Assembly: GCA_034509925.1 (NCBI GenBank)
Contig: CM067526.1
Location: forward strand, 3,998,501-4,062,500
Length of the DNA stretch: 64,000 nt
From: Hirudinaria manillensis
Lineage: Eukaryota > Annelida > Clitellata > Hirudinida > Hirudinidae
Reading direction: 5' to 3'
Made by a program: the position numbers and the translations under genes. Under the pieces are notes generated by a model. The model did not search any database and was not told the DNA's origin. It worked only from the letters and a program-made list of their open reading frames with translations. The number at the start of each line of letters is the position of its first letter. Positions within the stretch are counted from its first letter, which is position 1. Of the stretch, positions 52,691-64,000 are shown one piece after another.

Positions 52691-52905
52691 AGCTCATTAT
52701 CTCGGTGCATAAACATAACATGGAATTTATTTATTGCAACACGCTGTGGAGTTTTTATTTCAACTATACCAATTAAATTTTTATTTATTTTTTTGAAATA
52801 AAATTCTAAATTCTGAACTGTCATTTTAAAGACATTTTTATTCCAATGATACATTCGGATATTTGTCAACTGTTTGAAATAATTCTTTTGTAATATTTAA
52901 GTCGC

Positions 52906-52971
<66 letters not shown>
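52906..52971. repeat. ATT microsatellite
   Basis: About 65 bases of perfect TTA triplets. Confidence 0.9.
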
Positions 52972-55050
52972 TTAACTCGTCTTAACCCAGCTCATTTAAA
53001 ATGCTCCTAAAAGTTCGAAAAAATAATTAATATTAAAACAAATTATTTGAAATTCATTATGCAGCCTGAATATTCACGATTTGTTTATCTTAAATTTATT
53101 AAACCTGCATAAAGTTAAAATGAATTGCAGATACATTGAGAGACACATGCAGAATAATCGAAGCGATTGCGTAATTTCTAATTACAATCTCCATTAATCA
53201 GGTGCGAGGCGTCAGAGAGTTCATCAATCAACCGGAAGTGAAAACCTAACGCCAAAATGCGGCGCCAGATGTCGCGTGGATCCACTGCAGACTGGGCATT
53301 TCCATCTCATTTGTTACGAACGCTTCTAATGAATATTCATCCTCACCTTGGCCTGCTTTGCCTTCAAGGTCGTTTTAAATTTATTGTTCCGCGTCATTTC
53401 TTGATGGCTCATTTGAATTTTAAATATTTTATTATTTTTTCCTTTTAATTAAAATTAAATTATGAAATAAAATAAGTGGCAAAAGTTTATCTGTTTTGTT
53501 TGCAAATCTTTGAATATATTGGTTTCTTATAGAAATGTTCTGTTATGTTAAATACCTGCATATTCACGAGTAGTTATTGATAAACAAAGTGTTCGTAAAA
53601 TTCCACGAAGTTGGCTTACAAACGTCTGGAAAGCCTCTCCTTTAGTTTCGGTGGCAAACCATTGATATCTCAGATAGGCAGCGTTGGAGTTAAGAAATCA
53701 CAAAAAAAAATTTTCCGTTCGGCGCTCGGTAGTGGAGCGAAAACTTCGAACAAATATCCTGAGATTTGCTGTGCAACATCTTTTTTCTTTACATTTAACT
53801 CTCAAATAATTCTCAGTACATAGTACTGAGTGTATAGTACATAGTATCTCTTCAAACCACGGAATAACATTCCGAGTTCATCCCACGAAAATCAAGTGAA
53901 ATATTCAGAAATAGGAATAAAAGTCTCAGTAATTTGTCCAAATATTTGATCTTATTTTTAGGACCTTCACAAATCACCAAGAAGCAGTTTTAAATGTTCT
54001 TCGACGTTTTCAACGTTGGCAAACGTTGATTTTACCCCCTCCATCATTCCTGATGGTTTTTAGAAGCAGTCGATTGAAATATTTGTTCTGATATTTTACA
54101 ATTATTAAATTAAATTATTATTAAATAATTTTCTTGGTCATCATTTCGAATTGTGCACTTTTCTCATCAACTTCGCGAGAAAATCCAGAACAATATCTGA
54201 AAGTGAAAATAAATCAAAAGGTCTTGCATAACTCAGCACAACAAATTATGATCTGGAAATCACTAAGTCACCAGTTAATGTCTTCTCTTGGATCCATCAA
54301 ATAAACTTTTCCACATTTGTCTGACATGCAAAAAATGGCTTCTATACCAAATTTCTATATAAATATATAATCCAAACTTCGTGTTAAATATTTTAAATAA
54401 TTTTTTTTGGAAATTGATTGTGTTTATTTAACTTTATTGCTATATAATAATTAAGTTATGGTTTAATTTGTTAAGCTACATTCATAAAGTCACCAGTCCT
54501 AAATTTAGAATCTTAGGCAAGTGAATCAACTCAGATGATTTTGGTTTAAGAAACCAATCCTCATACTGCAATAACATGTATGTACATTGTACAAGTATGT
54601 ATTTGACTTCAGTCGATTCTTTTGGATTACCAATCCAAATCGAACTTTGGACAATCCACTTTCTTCTTCGAAATGAATTCCTAATCTTCGTTTTTATAGC
54701 AATTCCAAAAGGTTTATGTTCTCTAAGAGGCTATTCAAAGTTCTTTTCGAATCTTTCCAACTGTTTTGGTAAGAGTTCTTTAATTCTGAAATTGATTTTC
54801 TCACAGAAACTACCAACTCAGCAGTTCACAAAATCTTCTCTTGGATGCAACAAATCTCATTGTGACGTTCGGCGTATGTGAAATGGTATCCATAATTAAT
54901 ACTAATAATAAAGTATTTAATTATTTATTTATTCATCTATTCATTTGTTTATCTGTCCACACGCTTTATGTATAATAAGGGCTTAAAAGCATCATCATTA
55001 TCATTGATTTTATGCTTGTCTTTTTCAGCCTATAAATGAGATGCCACGTC
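52972..55050. other. Gene-free DNA
   Basis: A GC-richer patch at 53195-53300 with GGCGCCAGATGTCGCG. Nothing coding is supported; the open frame at 54576-54881 has no domain. Confidence 0.4.
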
Positions 55051-55059
55051 TGGAAAAAT

Positions 55060-55400
55060 ATGATTAGCGACCTTAATTATAATAGCCACACGATCATCAC
55101 ACGCACATAAGGACGTGGCCCGGGCAGAGCGCACAGACGTAAAAGAGGAATGGGCGGTTGTTTGTCAAGGAAAGTCTGAACCTGTCACGGACACGAGATG
55201 ATGAATGCAAACTAGGTCAGGTCATGTCAAACTGGGTCAGGCAGTTTCTTAGTGTGGCTCGGAGTTTTAGGACCTCGCCTCAGATGGGACCGTGCCACGA
55301 TTCCACCCCAGCTGATCCTCCTCTTCTCCGTCGTCGTCGTCATCATCATCCTCTGAACGATCGTCATCATGACTGACTGTCTCCGCTTGTGACGTCACTC
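55060..55400. promoter_or_regulatory. GC-richer island ending in TGACGTCA
   Basis: Island with GGACGTGGCCCGGGC near 55110, a TCG/TCA run at about 55330-55350 and TGACGTCA at 55390-55397. Confidence 0.35.
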
Positions 55401-55724
55401 TTTAGCATGTCTCGTGAGTGTAACTATATCGTAATGAATGAATATCCGCGAATTGTTTCAAAAACCTATTGAATTATTTAAATGATTTCATAATAAAACA
55501 ATTAAATATTTATTCAATTTAACAATAATCTTTTGGAAAATGTAATTGTTCTCCTTTGGTTTTGTTGTTTTGAATATCGAAAGCATGCGCAGATACCATG
55601 GCATCAATTTAAACAGATACACAGATACAATTGATGTTAAAACAATCATTATCATAATGCGAAGCAAGCGTGATCTGTTTCATATACTAGGCGAACGGAC
55701 GGGTCTTCTTAAGGCAAAGAGATT

Positions 55725-56191
55725 CTAAGAGGATGATGATAATGATGATGATGGTGGTGATGATGATGACAATGGCGTTTACAATTCTACATGCAAGACA
55801 CGTGATTGATGAAGTGAAAATTTTTCAACAAAAATTTATTTCAACCGACAGAAACAGCCAAGCAACAACGACGACTACGACACAAGAACTATTCAACAAC
55901 CACAAAAACAACACCAACAACAACAACAACAACAGCAGCAACCACAACAGCAACAACAAACACCGGCGAGTTGACACCGAGCATTGTGCGATGCGTAGGA
56001 CAACCAATGAGAATGCAACAATCGATAAACATTCTTACCCATCTCATACGGGTCATGCGACCCCGGCGACCAATTTCCCCCTACATCTTTCCAATCTACG
56101 GACCACTCCCCATCCCTACTCCTTCGTATGCCTCCTCATATGCTTCTTTGTATGCTTCCTCGTATGTTTCCTCGTATGCCTCCTTGTATCG
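55725..56191. repeat. GAT, CAA and 12-base tandem repeats
   Basis: GAT at 55731-55770, CAA/CAG triplets at about 55880-55960, and a 12-base unit (TATGCCTCCTCG type) repeated about five times at 56127-56191. CACGTG at 55799. The open frame across them is low-complexity and not credible as a gene. Confidence 0.7.
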
Positions 56192-56439
56192 CTCAGTGTT
56201 TTCCGGACATGCGATGATTTCCGGATGGAAAATTGTGGTGGAAAATTAGATTCGAATGTTTTGTAAATTTAAACTCTTCGTTAATGGCTTTTTTTTTTGA
56301 GGATTTAATTTACATTATACGATTTAAATAGACTTTAAAATATCTGATTATCATCTTAATAATTAATTTTAAATTCGCTCCTTCATATCCTTAACTTGAG
56401 AGTCGTTCGAAAATTATCGATGTAAGGAAGTTTCGTTTT

Positions 56440-57010
56440 TATAATGCATTTGGGTCAGGACTCGTGTCACGTGACAAAGAGTGACCCAAATAACTCCATG
56501 GCAACACATGTGCTCTGATTTATCAGCAGACAAAGTGTACAAAGTTGAAGACCTCGTGACTTCAATCTCGAGTTGTATTCAAGTTTCGTTTGTTTATTTT
56601 TTTTTCTTATAATTTTTGATAAATAAATTCGATTATTATGGCAATTATCACCAATTTTATTAGAAACGATTTTTAATTTTTAAGCAAGAATTTTGAGAAT
56701 AATTTTAAAAAATACTCTCAAATCTCGTTTTAAATTTTTAAATTTTATCGTTCATTTCTAATTTTCTCCGAGTCAAATGATTCCTTCGGCCATGGCATCC
56801 TCGTAGTCGTCGTCGTCGTCATCATCATCGTCATCGTCATCATCTTCACTTATCCGCCATCTTGAAGACCCTCATCATCTCGGCATTTTTTAATCCCAGT
56901 TCATCTCCTCTCCAACTAATTGCGCAAGATGGCGCTGTTGGAAGCAGCAGGAAGTGACTTGTGTGCTCGCGCGTGTGCGTGATTTTCGTAGGTTATGCAC
57001 GTGAATCGCA
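56440..57010. promoter_or_regulatory. Island with GTCACGTGAC, X-box-like and YY1-like motifs
   Basis: GTCACGTGAC at 56466-56475, CTCCATGGCAAC at 56494-56505, CCGCCATCTTGA near 56854-56865, CAAGATGGCGC at 56925-56935 and GCACGTGA at 56997-57004, with TCG/TCA triplets between. Confidence 0.4.
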
Positions 57011-57145
57011 CGAAATCCTTTTGCTTTCCATATTAATTAATTATTTTGCATAATATTTATTAGGTCCGCAATATTCATTTGTTATGCAAAGCGATTACTC
57101 ACGATGCATACTAAGTAATTGCCAAGAAAGATAATGCTTTTGTTG

Positions 57146-57225
57146 TGCATGCTATGTCTGTGATATGCACACTACGTCCGTGAGATGCACACTACGTCCG
57201 TGAGATGCATACTACTTCCGTGATA
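57146..57225. repeat. 20-base tandem repeat, four copies
   Basis: Units of exactly 20 bases, type TGCACACTACGTCCGTGAGA, starting at 57146, 57166, 57186 and 57206. The middle two are identical; the outer two are variants. Confidence 0.9.
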
Positions 57226-57589
57226 TGCACTCACAATAAAATGTTCCGGCAAAGGTTTTTGCTCAAAATATTTATTTCAAGGAATTTTTAATTGGACAAA
57301 TTTTTTGGTCACTATTACGATAATTGGACCCAATCAGCATTCAAGCAAATGATTGTTTTTAATTTATAATTTTCATTTTCACAACAAATGTTAAACTGTC
57401 AATCATTACACCCGTATTTATTTGTATTTATTTGTAAATATTTACGTTCAAAATAAAAATAAACAAAACAATTGTTGGCCATTATTCATTATTTAAACAT
57501 AATTAACTACAACGATCCACAACAAAGAAACAAAAATTGAAGGATTTGACATTTGACGTTCGATTTAAAAACAAACTGGAAAACATCAA

Positions 57590-58235
57590 GCAATCACTAT
57601 CGGCCATCGACATCAGCGATGACGACGACAACGATGACGATGATGACGTCATTAGAGAGCCTGCCATGTCATGGGGAGGCAAGGGACGGAGAGGGTCGTT
57701 AATCTTTGTTAGGGGGACGCCAAACGCAGGCACTTGGCCAACGAATAATCACTTAATATTCACTTAACCGCAACTCCAGACTTAATGGAGTCTCCTTATA
57801 TTTCCATGTTACGCTGGAACAGGCTTTTAAGACCACCAGGAGGGTTACTCGCGCGGATATCGCACTCAACGACGACGATGATGATGATGGTGGTGATAGT
57901 GACTCTGATGATGACGATGGTCATAACGACTACGTTTTTGATGTATCATAATCATGATGCTGTAGAACAGAACATTCAGGCTATAGTTGGCGATGATGAT
58001 GATGATGATCACGATGATTAAAATGATGATTGTATACGTCTATGATGACTCTAAGATGGAAATGTCTATAATATGGAGTGAAAACTGAAAGTTCATGATG
58101 ATGATGACGGTGGTGGTTGTTATGATGATGACGACGATGACGATGATGACGATGATGACGGTGGTGGTTGTTATGATGATGACGACGATGGTGATGTGGC
58201 GATAATAATGACGATGACGATGACGATGGCACTTA
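57590..58235. repeat. GAT/GAC array cluster
   Basis: GAC/GAT at 57616-57650 (including TGACGTCA at 57644), 57868-57930, 57990-58020 and 58096-58230. The last contains a duplicated unit GGTGGTTGTTATGATGATGA. Confidence 0.75.
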
Positions 58236-58735
58236 ACGTACAATTTGGACCATGCAACCGCAGACCGTTTGATTGTTTCCAAATGGCCACCTGGCGATCA
58301 AATAAAAATGAAAAATAAAAAACATTTCCATTTTGACTGTCATTCGATAGGTGGATGATGACCTTATGTCTGAAATAAGTTGCATTTGTTTTTATAATTT
58401 ATAAATAAATAAAATAATGTAAAATGGCATTAAATGTTTAAAATGATGTTTGTAATTATTTATAATAAATTGTGAGTAATTAATTTAAATTTTATTTGTA
58501 TTTATATTTTATTTATTTTAATTATTTAAAATCAACAAAAAATATAAATTAAAATTTAATCGTTAAATAAATACATAAAAAAAAAATAAATCGAAATATT
58601 TTGTGACTTGATATTTAATGTCAGAAAAAACAGTTCCTTTTTTCTCTCAAATTAAAGAAAATTATGGAAAAGTAATTTTGGGGAAAATTATTATTTATTT
58701 TTTATTTTTGAAAGAAATATTTTCGAAAGGAGAGC
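58236..58735. other. AT-rich gene-free DNA
   Basis: Nothing supported. Confidence 0.4.
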
Positions 58736-58990
58736 CTCGTAACAGTCGATGGCTCTCGAGTGTTTAAGAACTGCGTCATTAATGACGTCATTTAAATCTT
58801 CGCTCGTTTCTTCATGGCCGCCAGACGGATCACGTGATCGCTTCAAAAGATATTGAATCGTCATCGTCAGAGACTCGCCAAGGTGTTGATGAGATCAAAA
58901 TATTAACGAACGTTTAAGGACGATTACGATGACTTTCATGATGATGATGACGATGATGACGACGACGAAGAAGAAGATGACATAGATGGC
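58736..58990. promoter_or_regulatory. Island with ATGACGTCAT and ATCACGTGAT
   Basis: Perfect palindromes AATGACGTCATT (58781-58792) and GATCACGTGATC (58828-58839), 40 bases apart, followed by a GAT/GAC run at 58938-58982. Confidence 0.45.
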
Positions 58991-59526
58991 CGCTTTGGCT
59001 TTGGTCTACGGTCTGAAATTACAATGTCAATTTGTCTGCGAACGTCACGACACACGAACGTGGATGAAATATTTTTGAAACCATTTTATTGATGATCTGC
59101 CGATGAATCATTCAAAAGAAAGCAATAGCTTGGGACAAGGAAAGCATTGAGTGCAATTTTTTTCGCTCCAACGACTTCCTGCTCATCGTAGTCCTCCTCC
59201 TCATCCTCCTCTTCCCCTTCCTCCTCTCTCTTCCCCTCATCAACATCTCTAATACTTTGATTCGTGAAGCGACGAATTTTTGCGATTTAAAGAAAAAAAA
59301 AACAACAAGCGATGGGTAAAAAAAAAACTTAATCGTGAGATGGCGTTTGAAATCATGCAATGAGTAGGTCCAGGAGTTGAATTTCTTTGCAGTTCAAAAG
59401 TTCTTTGGAAATATTTTCATCCTCTTCAAAGATGCGAGCGATAATCGAGTTAGAGGGGACATCAAAAGGATGTCAGTGGACGATAATGCGGAGAGAAACA
59501 TTTGCCGGTGGCAAGATGGAGAGAAG

Positions 59527-59561
59527 ATGGAAACGACGACGACGACGACGACGATGACATT
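59527..59561. repeat. GAC microsatellite
   Basis: Short run of ACG triplets. Confidence 0.7.
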
Positions 59562-59750
59562 TTTGATGATGGTGATTATATTTCTGATGATCACGATCTT
59601 TTGTAAGATGAAGAGCAGATGATTTGTACGGATGTGAAAATAGAAAATTTCAGTTTGTTTTATTTTTTAATTGTTTTTGAGAAAATAATTAACTGTTTAG
59701 ACAAAAGAATTTATTATCAATCAATCGAAAATAATTGAAATTAGTAGAAT

Positions 59751-59911
59751 TCACTCACTCAATCACTCACTCAATCACTCACTCACTCACTCACTCACTC
59801 ACTCACTCACTCACTCACTCACTCACTCATTCACTCACTCACTCACTCACTCACTCACTCACTCACTCACTCACTCACTCACTCACTCACTCACTCACTC
59901 ACTCACTCACC
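59751..59911. repeat. CTCA tetranucleotide microsatellite
   Basis: About 160 bases of CACT/CTCA units with a few TCAAT or TCATT interruptions near the left end. The Thr-His-Ser-Leu repeat frame is an artefact. Confidence 0.95.
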
Positions 59912-60039
59912 CATGATTTTGGATATTTGCGCACTACAAATAAAACAAATTCATGGAAAAATAGCTTAATTACAAACGAAAGAAATAAATAATAACAATA
60001 ATATTAATTATAAGGATTATTATTATTAACTATCCCATT

Positions 60040-60860
60040 AACCGATGGCCATCGTCATTAAGAATAGGAACCTAAAGGTGTAAAATCCATTCAAGCCTCG
60101 TAATACACCGACACGTCACGCTTGGTCAGCGGTGCATTGGTTCAACTCCAGGGTCATCCACCTGACTAGGGCCTCATTTCCGCTTGATCACGTGATGTTT
60201 TCACGACTCTCTCGTTTGTAGGTTTATGACGTCATCGGACGCGAAAGAATATCTCTGATTGTTCATTCGCTGCTATTTTTGGAACTTTTGAACCCCTTGC
60301 TTTAATTGGCTGTTGGAATGGGTCGCTTTGTACTATTTATAAATATTTAGCATTAATAATATTGTGTATTTTAATAATAGTTAACGATAATTAGAATCTA
60401 TTACTGGCTAATAATAATATTAATAATAATATCACTTGAAGATACTTTGGCTATAATTTTTAGAATTAAAATTCTTTTTGTTAAGGTTCATTGTTAGTTC
60501 ATAATACGTTTGTGTTGGTTTTGCTGATAAAATTAAGCGCTTCATAATCGTCCTCATTGTCGGCCATTATAATAAGAATGTCGTGAATGAAATAATAAAG
60601 CATCATCACCATATTCCCTCATAATCTCCGTAGTTTCTGCCTTAAAAGGGTTTAATTAAGGAGAGGTGTGACCCACATAAATCAGATATGATTGGACGGA
60701 TGAAAGAGGTAACGTTGACGTCATCGGGGACCTCCATTTTGGTCCTGGTCACGTGCTCCTATCGCAACGGATGATTGGCCACGTGATCATTCCTTCATTC
60801 CTCTGACGTCACTCGTTGATTGTTCTGCAGCCATGGAAACCACATTTCCAACTTTCAATC
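60040..60860. promoter_or_regulatory. Densest motif island: CACGTG x3, TGACGTCA x3, X-box-like
   Basis: CACGTG at 60189, 60750 and 60780. TGACGTCA at 60227, 60716 and 60804. GCCATGGAAACC near 60830. Two clusters (60180-60240 and 60710-60840) share the order CACGTG near TGACGTCATCGG. Confidence 0.45.
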
Positions 60861-60942
60861 ACTTCCAAGGAAGGTTTTTTTTTTTTCATTTGGAAATAAA
60901 TTAATTTCAAGTTAACGTTCGTCATTAATGATTTTTTTGGGA

Positions 60943-60954
60943 CTAATAATAATA

Positions 60955-60992
<38 letters not shown>
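60943..60992. repeat. AAT microsatellite
   Basis: TAATAATAG then perfect AAT triplets. Confidence 0.85.
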
Positions 60993-60993
<1 letters not shown>

Positions 60994-61207
60994 TCTAAAG
61001 GAAATATAGGATCTTTATAATCTTAATTAATCTTAATAGTAATTAATTAATTAGCATAACATTAACATAACATGAAATTGATTGGTCACAAAAGCGAAGC
61101 AAAAAAAAATGATGGTCTGCAAATGGATGTGAATTTAATGGACACCTCGTGTGGATTCCACTCAGCATGTGGACCGTATTTAGAGATGTTCACTCGAGTG
61201 AGGGTAC

Positions 61208-61221
61208 GTTACCATGGTGAC
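61208..61221. promoter_or_regulatory. RFX X-box candidate
   Basis: GTTACCATGGTGAC, close to the palindromic RFX consensus GTTRCCATGGYAAC. No adjacent gene identified. Confidence 0.35.
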
Positions 61222-61479
61222 GTTCAATTATACTATAATTAAACAATAATAAGGATTTATTACTTTATTATTTATTAATTATACTATATTATTTACCCTT
61301 TTATTGTTAAATTAAAGAAAATTAAGTTTTGTATTTCCGTCACCTTTATATTTTATATTAAATAATTTAAATAATAATTTTTGAAATTTATATATATATA
61401 TATATCCTTTAGATAAATATAATGATGTAATCATCACATTAATTTACATAAAAGATGATTTTATAGAAAATATAAAATT

Positions 61480-61709
61480 GGTCTTCCATAATAATAACAA
61501 TAATAATAACGTTAATTTAAATAATAATAATAATAATAATAATAACAATAATAATAGCACGAAGAGAGACTGGATGAGTACAAGGGTGTTATAAGGTGAG
61601 AATGTCATGCGAGGTATGCAGTGTCTTTGTGAGTTGAACCTGTTAATGACACTGTCAGTCGTGACCCGCATGAACTTTTCAACCTTTGACTACCCCTCTG
61701 TCCTTCCGA

Positions 61710-61762
<53 letters not shown>

Positions 61763-61881
61763 CAGTCTAAATATGTCGATAAAAGTCGATTCCAAATCAT
61801 GAAGATCGTTTGAACAATCATTTTGGTTGAATTAGTCTATCAATTAAATCATATTTGAGGTAAAAACTCAAATTTAAAAAA

Positions 61882-61913
<32 letters not shown>

Positions 61914-61920
61914 ATTTTTT
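61480..61920. repeat. AAT and ATT arrays
   Basis: AAT/AAC at 61482-61556, AAT at 61709-61761, ATT at 61883-61914, separated by GC-richer DNA at 61600-61700. Confidence 0.8.
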
Positions 61921-62000
61921 AAAGAAACACAACAACTCTTGACATCGAAAAATAATTCGAAACAAAAATTTAATAGAAACAAAATTAGCAACGATAATGA

Positions 62001-62160
62001 TGACGTCAGCATCAATCAAAGATGGCGTTGGAGATAATGATGAAGATGACCGCGATGATGACGACTTCGAAGATGATGATGATGACGATGACGACGACGA
62101 CGATGATGACGATGATGACGATGATGATGGTGATGTTGATGACGACGACGACGATGATAC
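62001..62160. repeat. TGACGTCA followed by GAT/GAC array
   Basis: TGACGTCA at 62001-62008 and AAAGATGGCG at about 62018-62027 directly precede a GAT/GAC array (62035-62158). Confidence 0.75.
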
Positions 62161-62411
62161 TTAATGCATGTTGTAAATGAAAATGTCTTTTAAGTTGCAT
62201 TGAAGGATAACCCCTCACGTGACCTACCTTGCTGACGACCTTTGAACCCTTTTGTTATCATTTGTGAGGATTATTGCCATAAAAAATAATTATTAAGTCG
62301 TAATTAATTGAATTTATATTGTGGTATCCTGGAACATCGGAAAATTAAATATGTAAGTAGTTTATAATTAAACCAATTATAAATACTATTATAACTTTAT
62401 AAATAAGTTTA

Positions 62412-62760
<349 letters not shown>

Positions 62761-63184
62761 TTTGGAAGTGTAAATAAAAAGTAAAAGAGTATTTAATTGT
62801 TTAAATGTTTAACAATAAAAAACGTTTGTTAACAGGTGGTGAAGTACTGTTAAACAAAACATTGTTAATTATATAATTAAGAATACACCTCACATTTTAC
62901 TATTACTAACAATAACTTTAGTAATATTGTTAGTAGCAACTGTAAAATAATAATAATAATAATAATATTAATAATTATAATATGGTGATGCTGATGATGA
63001 CGATGACGGTTATTATGATAATAATTACCGTCCCGAATAATTTCCTTCAAAACGTCATCTGCCGAACCTCAGGTGACCCCGTGGACCTCACACGTTGTCT
63101 TCTCGTTCCGCTTCAACGAGCACGGAGGTCGACGGAAGCCACGGAGGAATAAAAGGTTTTGAACCTCCACTGGAGGCCTATGGG

Positions 63185-63195
63185 TCGGATTATTA

Positions 63196-63242
<47 letters not shown>

Positions 63243-63275
63243 TGTTATTATTATTAGTAGTAGTAGTAATAGTAA
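63185..63275. repeat. ATT microsatellite with TAG tail
   Basis: TTA triplets followed by four TAG triplets. Confidence 0.85.
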
Positions 63276-63426
63276 TTTAAATAATACTAATAATTATAAT
63301 GATGATAAATAAATTACTATTATTAATTATTATACAATAAAACAAAATGCTCTAAATAACTGTAATAATATAATATAATAATAATAATAAAAAATTATTT
63401 ACTTGACAATGTTTTATCAGTTCTTA

Positions 63427-63965
63427 TTGTTGTTGTTGTTGTTGTTGTCAAGAATTCATGATGAGGACAGGTAGTAATTGGAGCTCAAGAAGCGTTAAAT
63501 CGAAAACAACAACAGCAACATTCCACGTCTGGAAGCCATCATTAGTTTTACTTTACGATTTATAAATATTTATATTTTTATTAATAAAATCAGGTTAATT
63601 TAGGAAATTGTTTTAAAAATCCGAATTAAATTATGATTAGTATTAAATTTGGAAATTCTTTGGAAATTCTAAAGAAAATGATCGAAATAATTGTTATTAT
63701 TTTATTATTTTTAGGAAAAAATATTTTTATTGTGTTTTAATGATTTTAATTTATAATTTAGAAAAGAATTATTCGTCAAAATTAATGTCAACTCGAAATA
63801 CTGATGAAAAACTAGGATAAAAATAGAAATTGATTTCATAATAAAGCAACAATAACAACAACAACAAATTCGACGATAACAAAACAACAACAACATCAGT
63901 AATAGTAATAGTAATAGCAACAACAACAACAACAACAACAACTTTCAACAGCGACGACGACGACG
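63427..63965. repeat. GTT and CAA triplet runs near the window end
   Basis: GTT at 63427-63448, AAC/CAA at about 63846-63945 and GAC at about 63952-63966. The same motif thus appears in opposite orientations about 450 bases apart. Confidence 0.75.
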
Positions 63966-64000
63966 AGAGTGACGCCAGCATCCTGTGAGGTTGCGAAGGT

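Noticed and set aside
59735..59992. Thr-His-Ser-Leu tandem repeat protein
   Set aside because: A CTCA tetranucleotide repeat read in frame; no coding evidence outside the repeat.
60118..60170. Possible tRNA B-box (GGTTCAACTCC)
   Set aside because: No A-box, acceptor stem or anticodon arm at the right distance.

Overview
This is nuclear DNA of an animal, most likely an arthropod. Genes have canonical GT-AG introns, many only about 60-350 bases long, in AT-rich sequence. The best lineage marker is the first gene: an ortholog of Glass, the photoreceptor transcription factor, with its five zinc fingers and the MSVNVSMN motif known from arthropod Glass. I cannot name a species.

The left half (1-33 kb) is compact and gene-rich, but the neighbours are not functionally related. 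In order: glass (minus, 4 coding exons, 1480-4290); UQCRQ, subunit of respiratory complex III (minus, 7809-8140); a KCTD8/12/16-type GABA-B receptor auxiliary subunit (minus, single exon, 9665-10792); a secreted endoglycoceramidase-like GH5 enzyme (plus, single exon, 12729-14243), convergent with the ZIP7/Catsup zinc transporter (minus, 3 exons, 14538-16437); TMEM186, a complex I assembly factor (minus, 17279-17935); two nearly identical U3 snoRNA genes (minus, 18711-18943 and 19623-19855) with shared upstream sequence blocks; a small secreted glycoprotein of unknown family (plus, 21473-22120); and a head-to-head pair, cytosolic 5'-nucleotidase II NT5C2 (minus, 15 exons, 23249-28619) and glutathione synthetase (plus, 11 exons, 29700-32651). 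For every multi-exon gene I checked the exon phases by hand, and each joins into one uninterrupted frame.

The right half (33-64 kb) has no recognisable protein gene. It alternates between very AT-rich DNA, many microsatellites (mostly period 3: ATT and GAT/GAC; some period 4) and short GC-richer islands. The islands repeatedly carry CACGTG (17 sites found by eye), TGACGTCA (11 sites), AAGATGGCG-like and RFX X-box-like words, which are rare in the left half. This looks more like a regulatory landscape of a gene outside the window than plain filler. The long runs of Asp, Met, Ile, Asn, Tyr or Leu in open frames here are microsatellite translations, not proteins.

No CRISPR array, operon, tRNA, rRNA or convincing transposon was found. 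The most interesting items are the U3 pair with its upstream blocks and a degenerate GC-rich element between them, the island-rich desert, the orphan glycoprotein, and the endoglycoceramidase-like gene.
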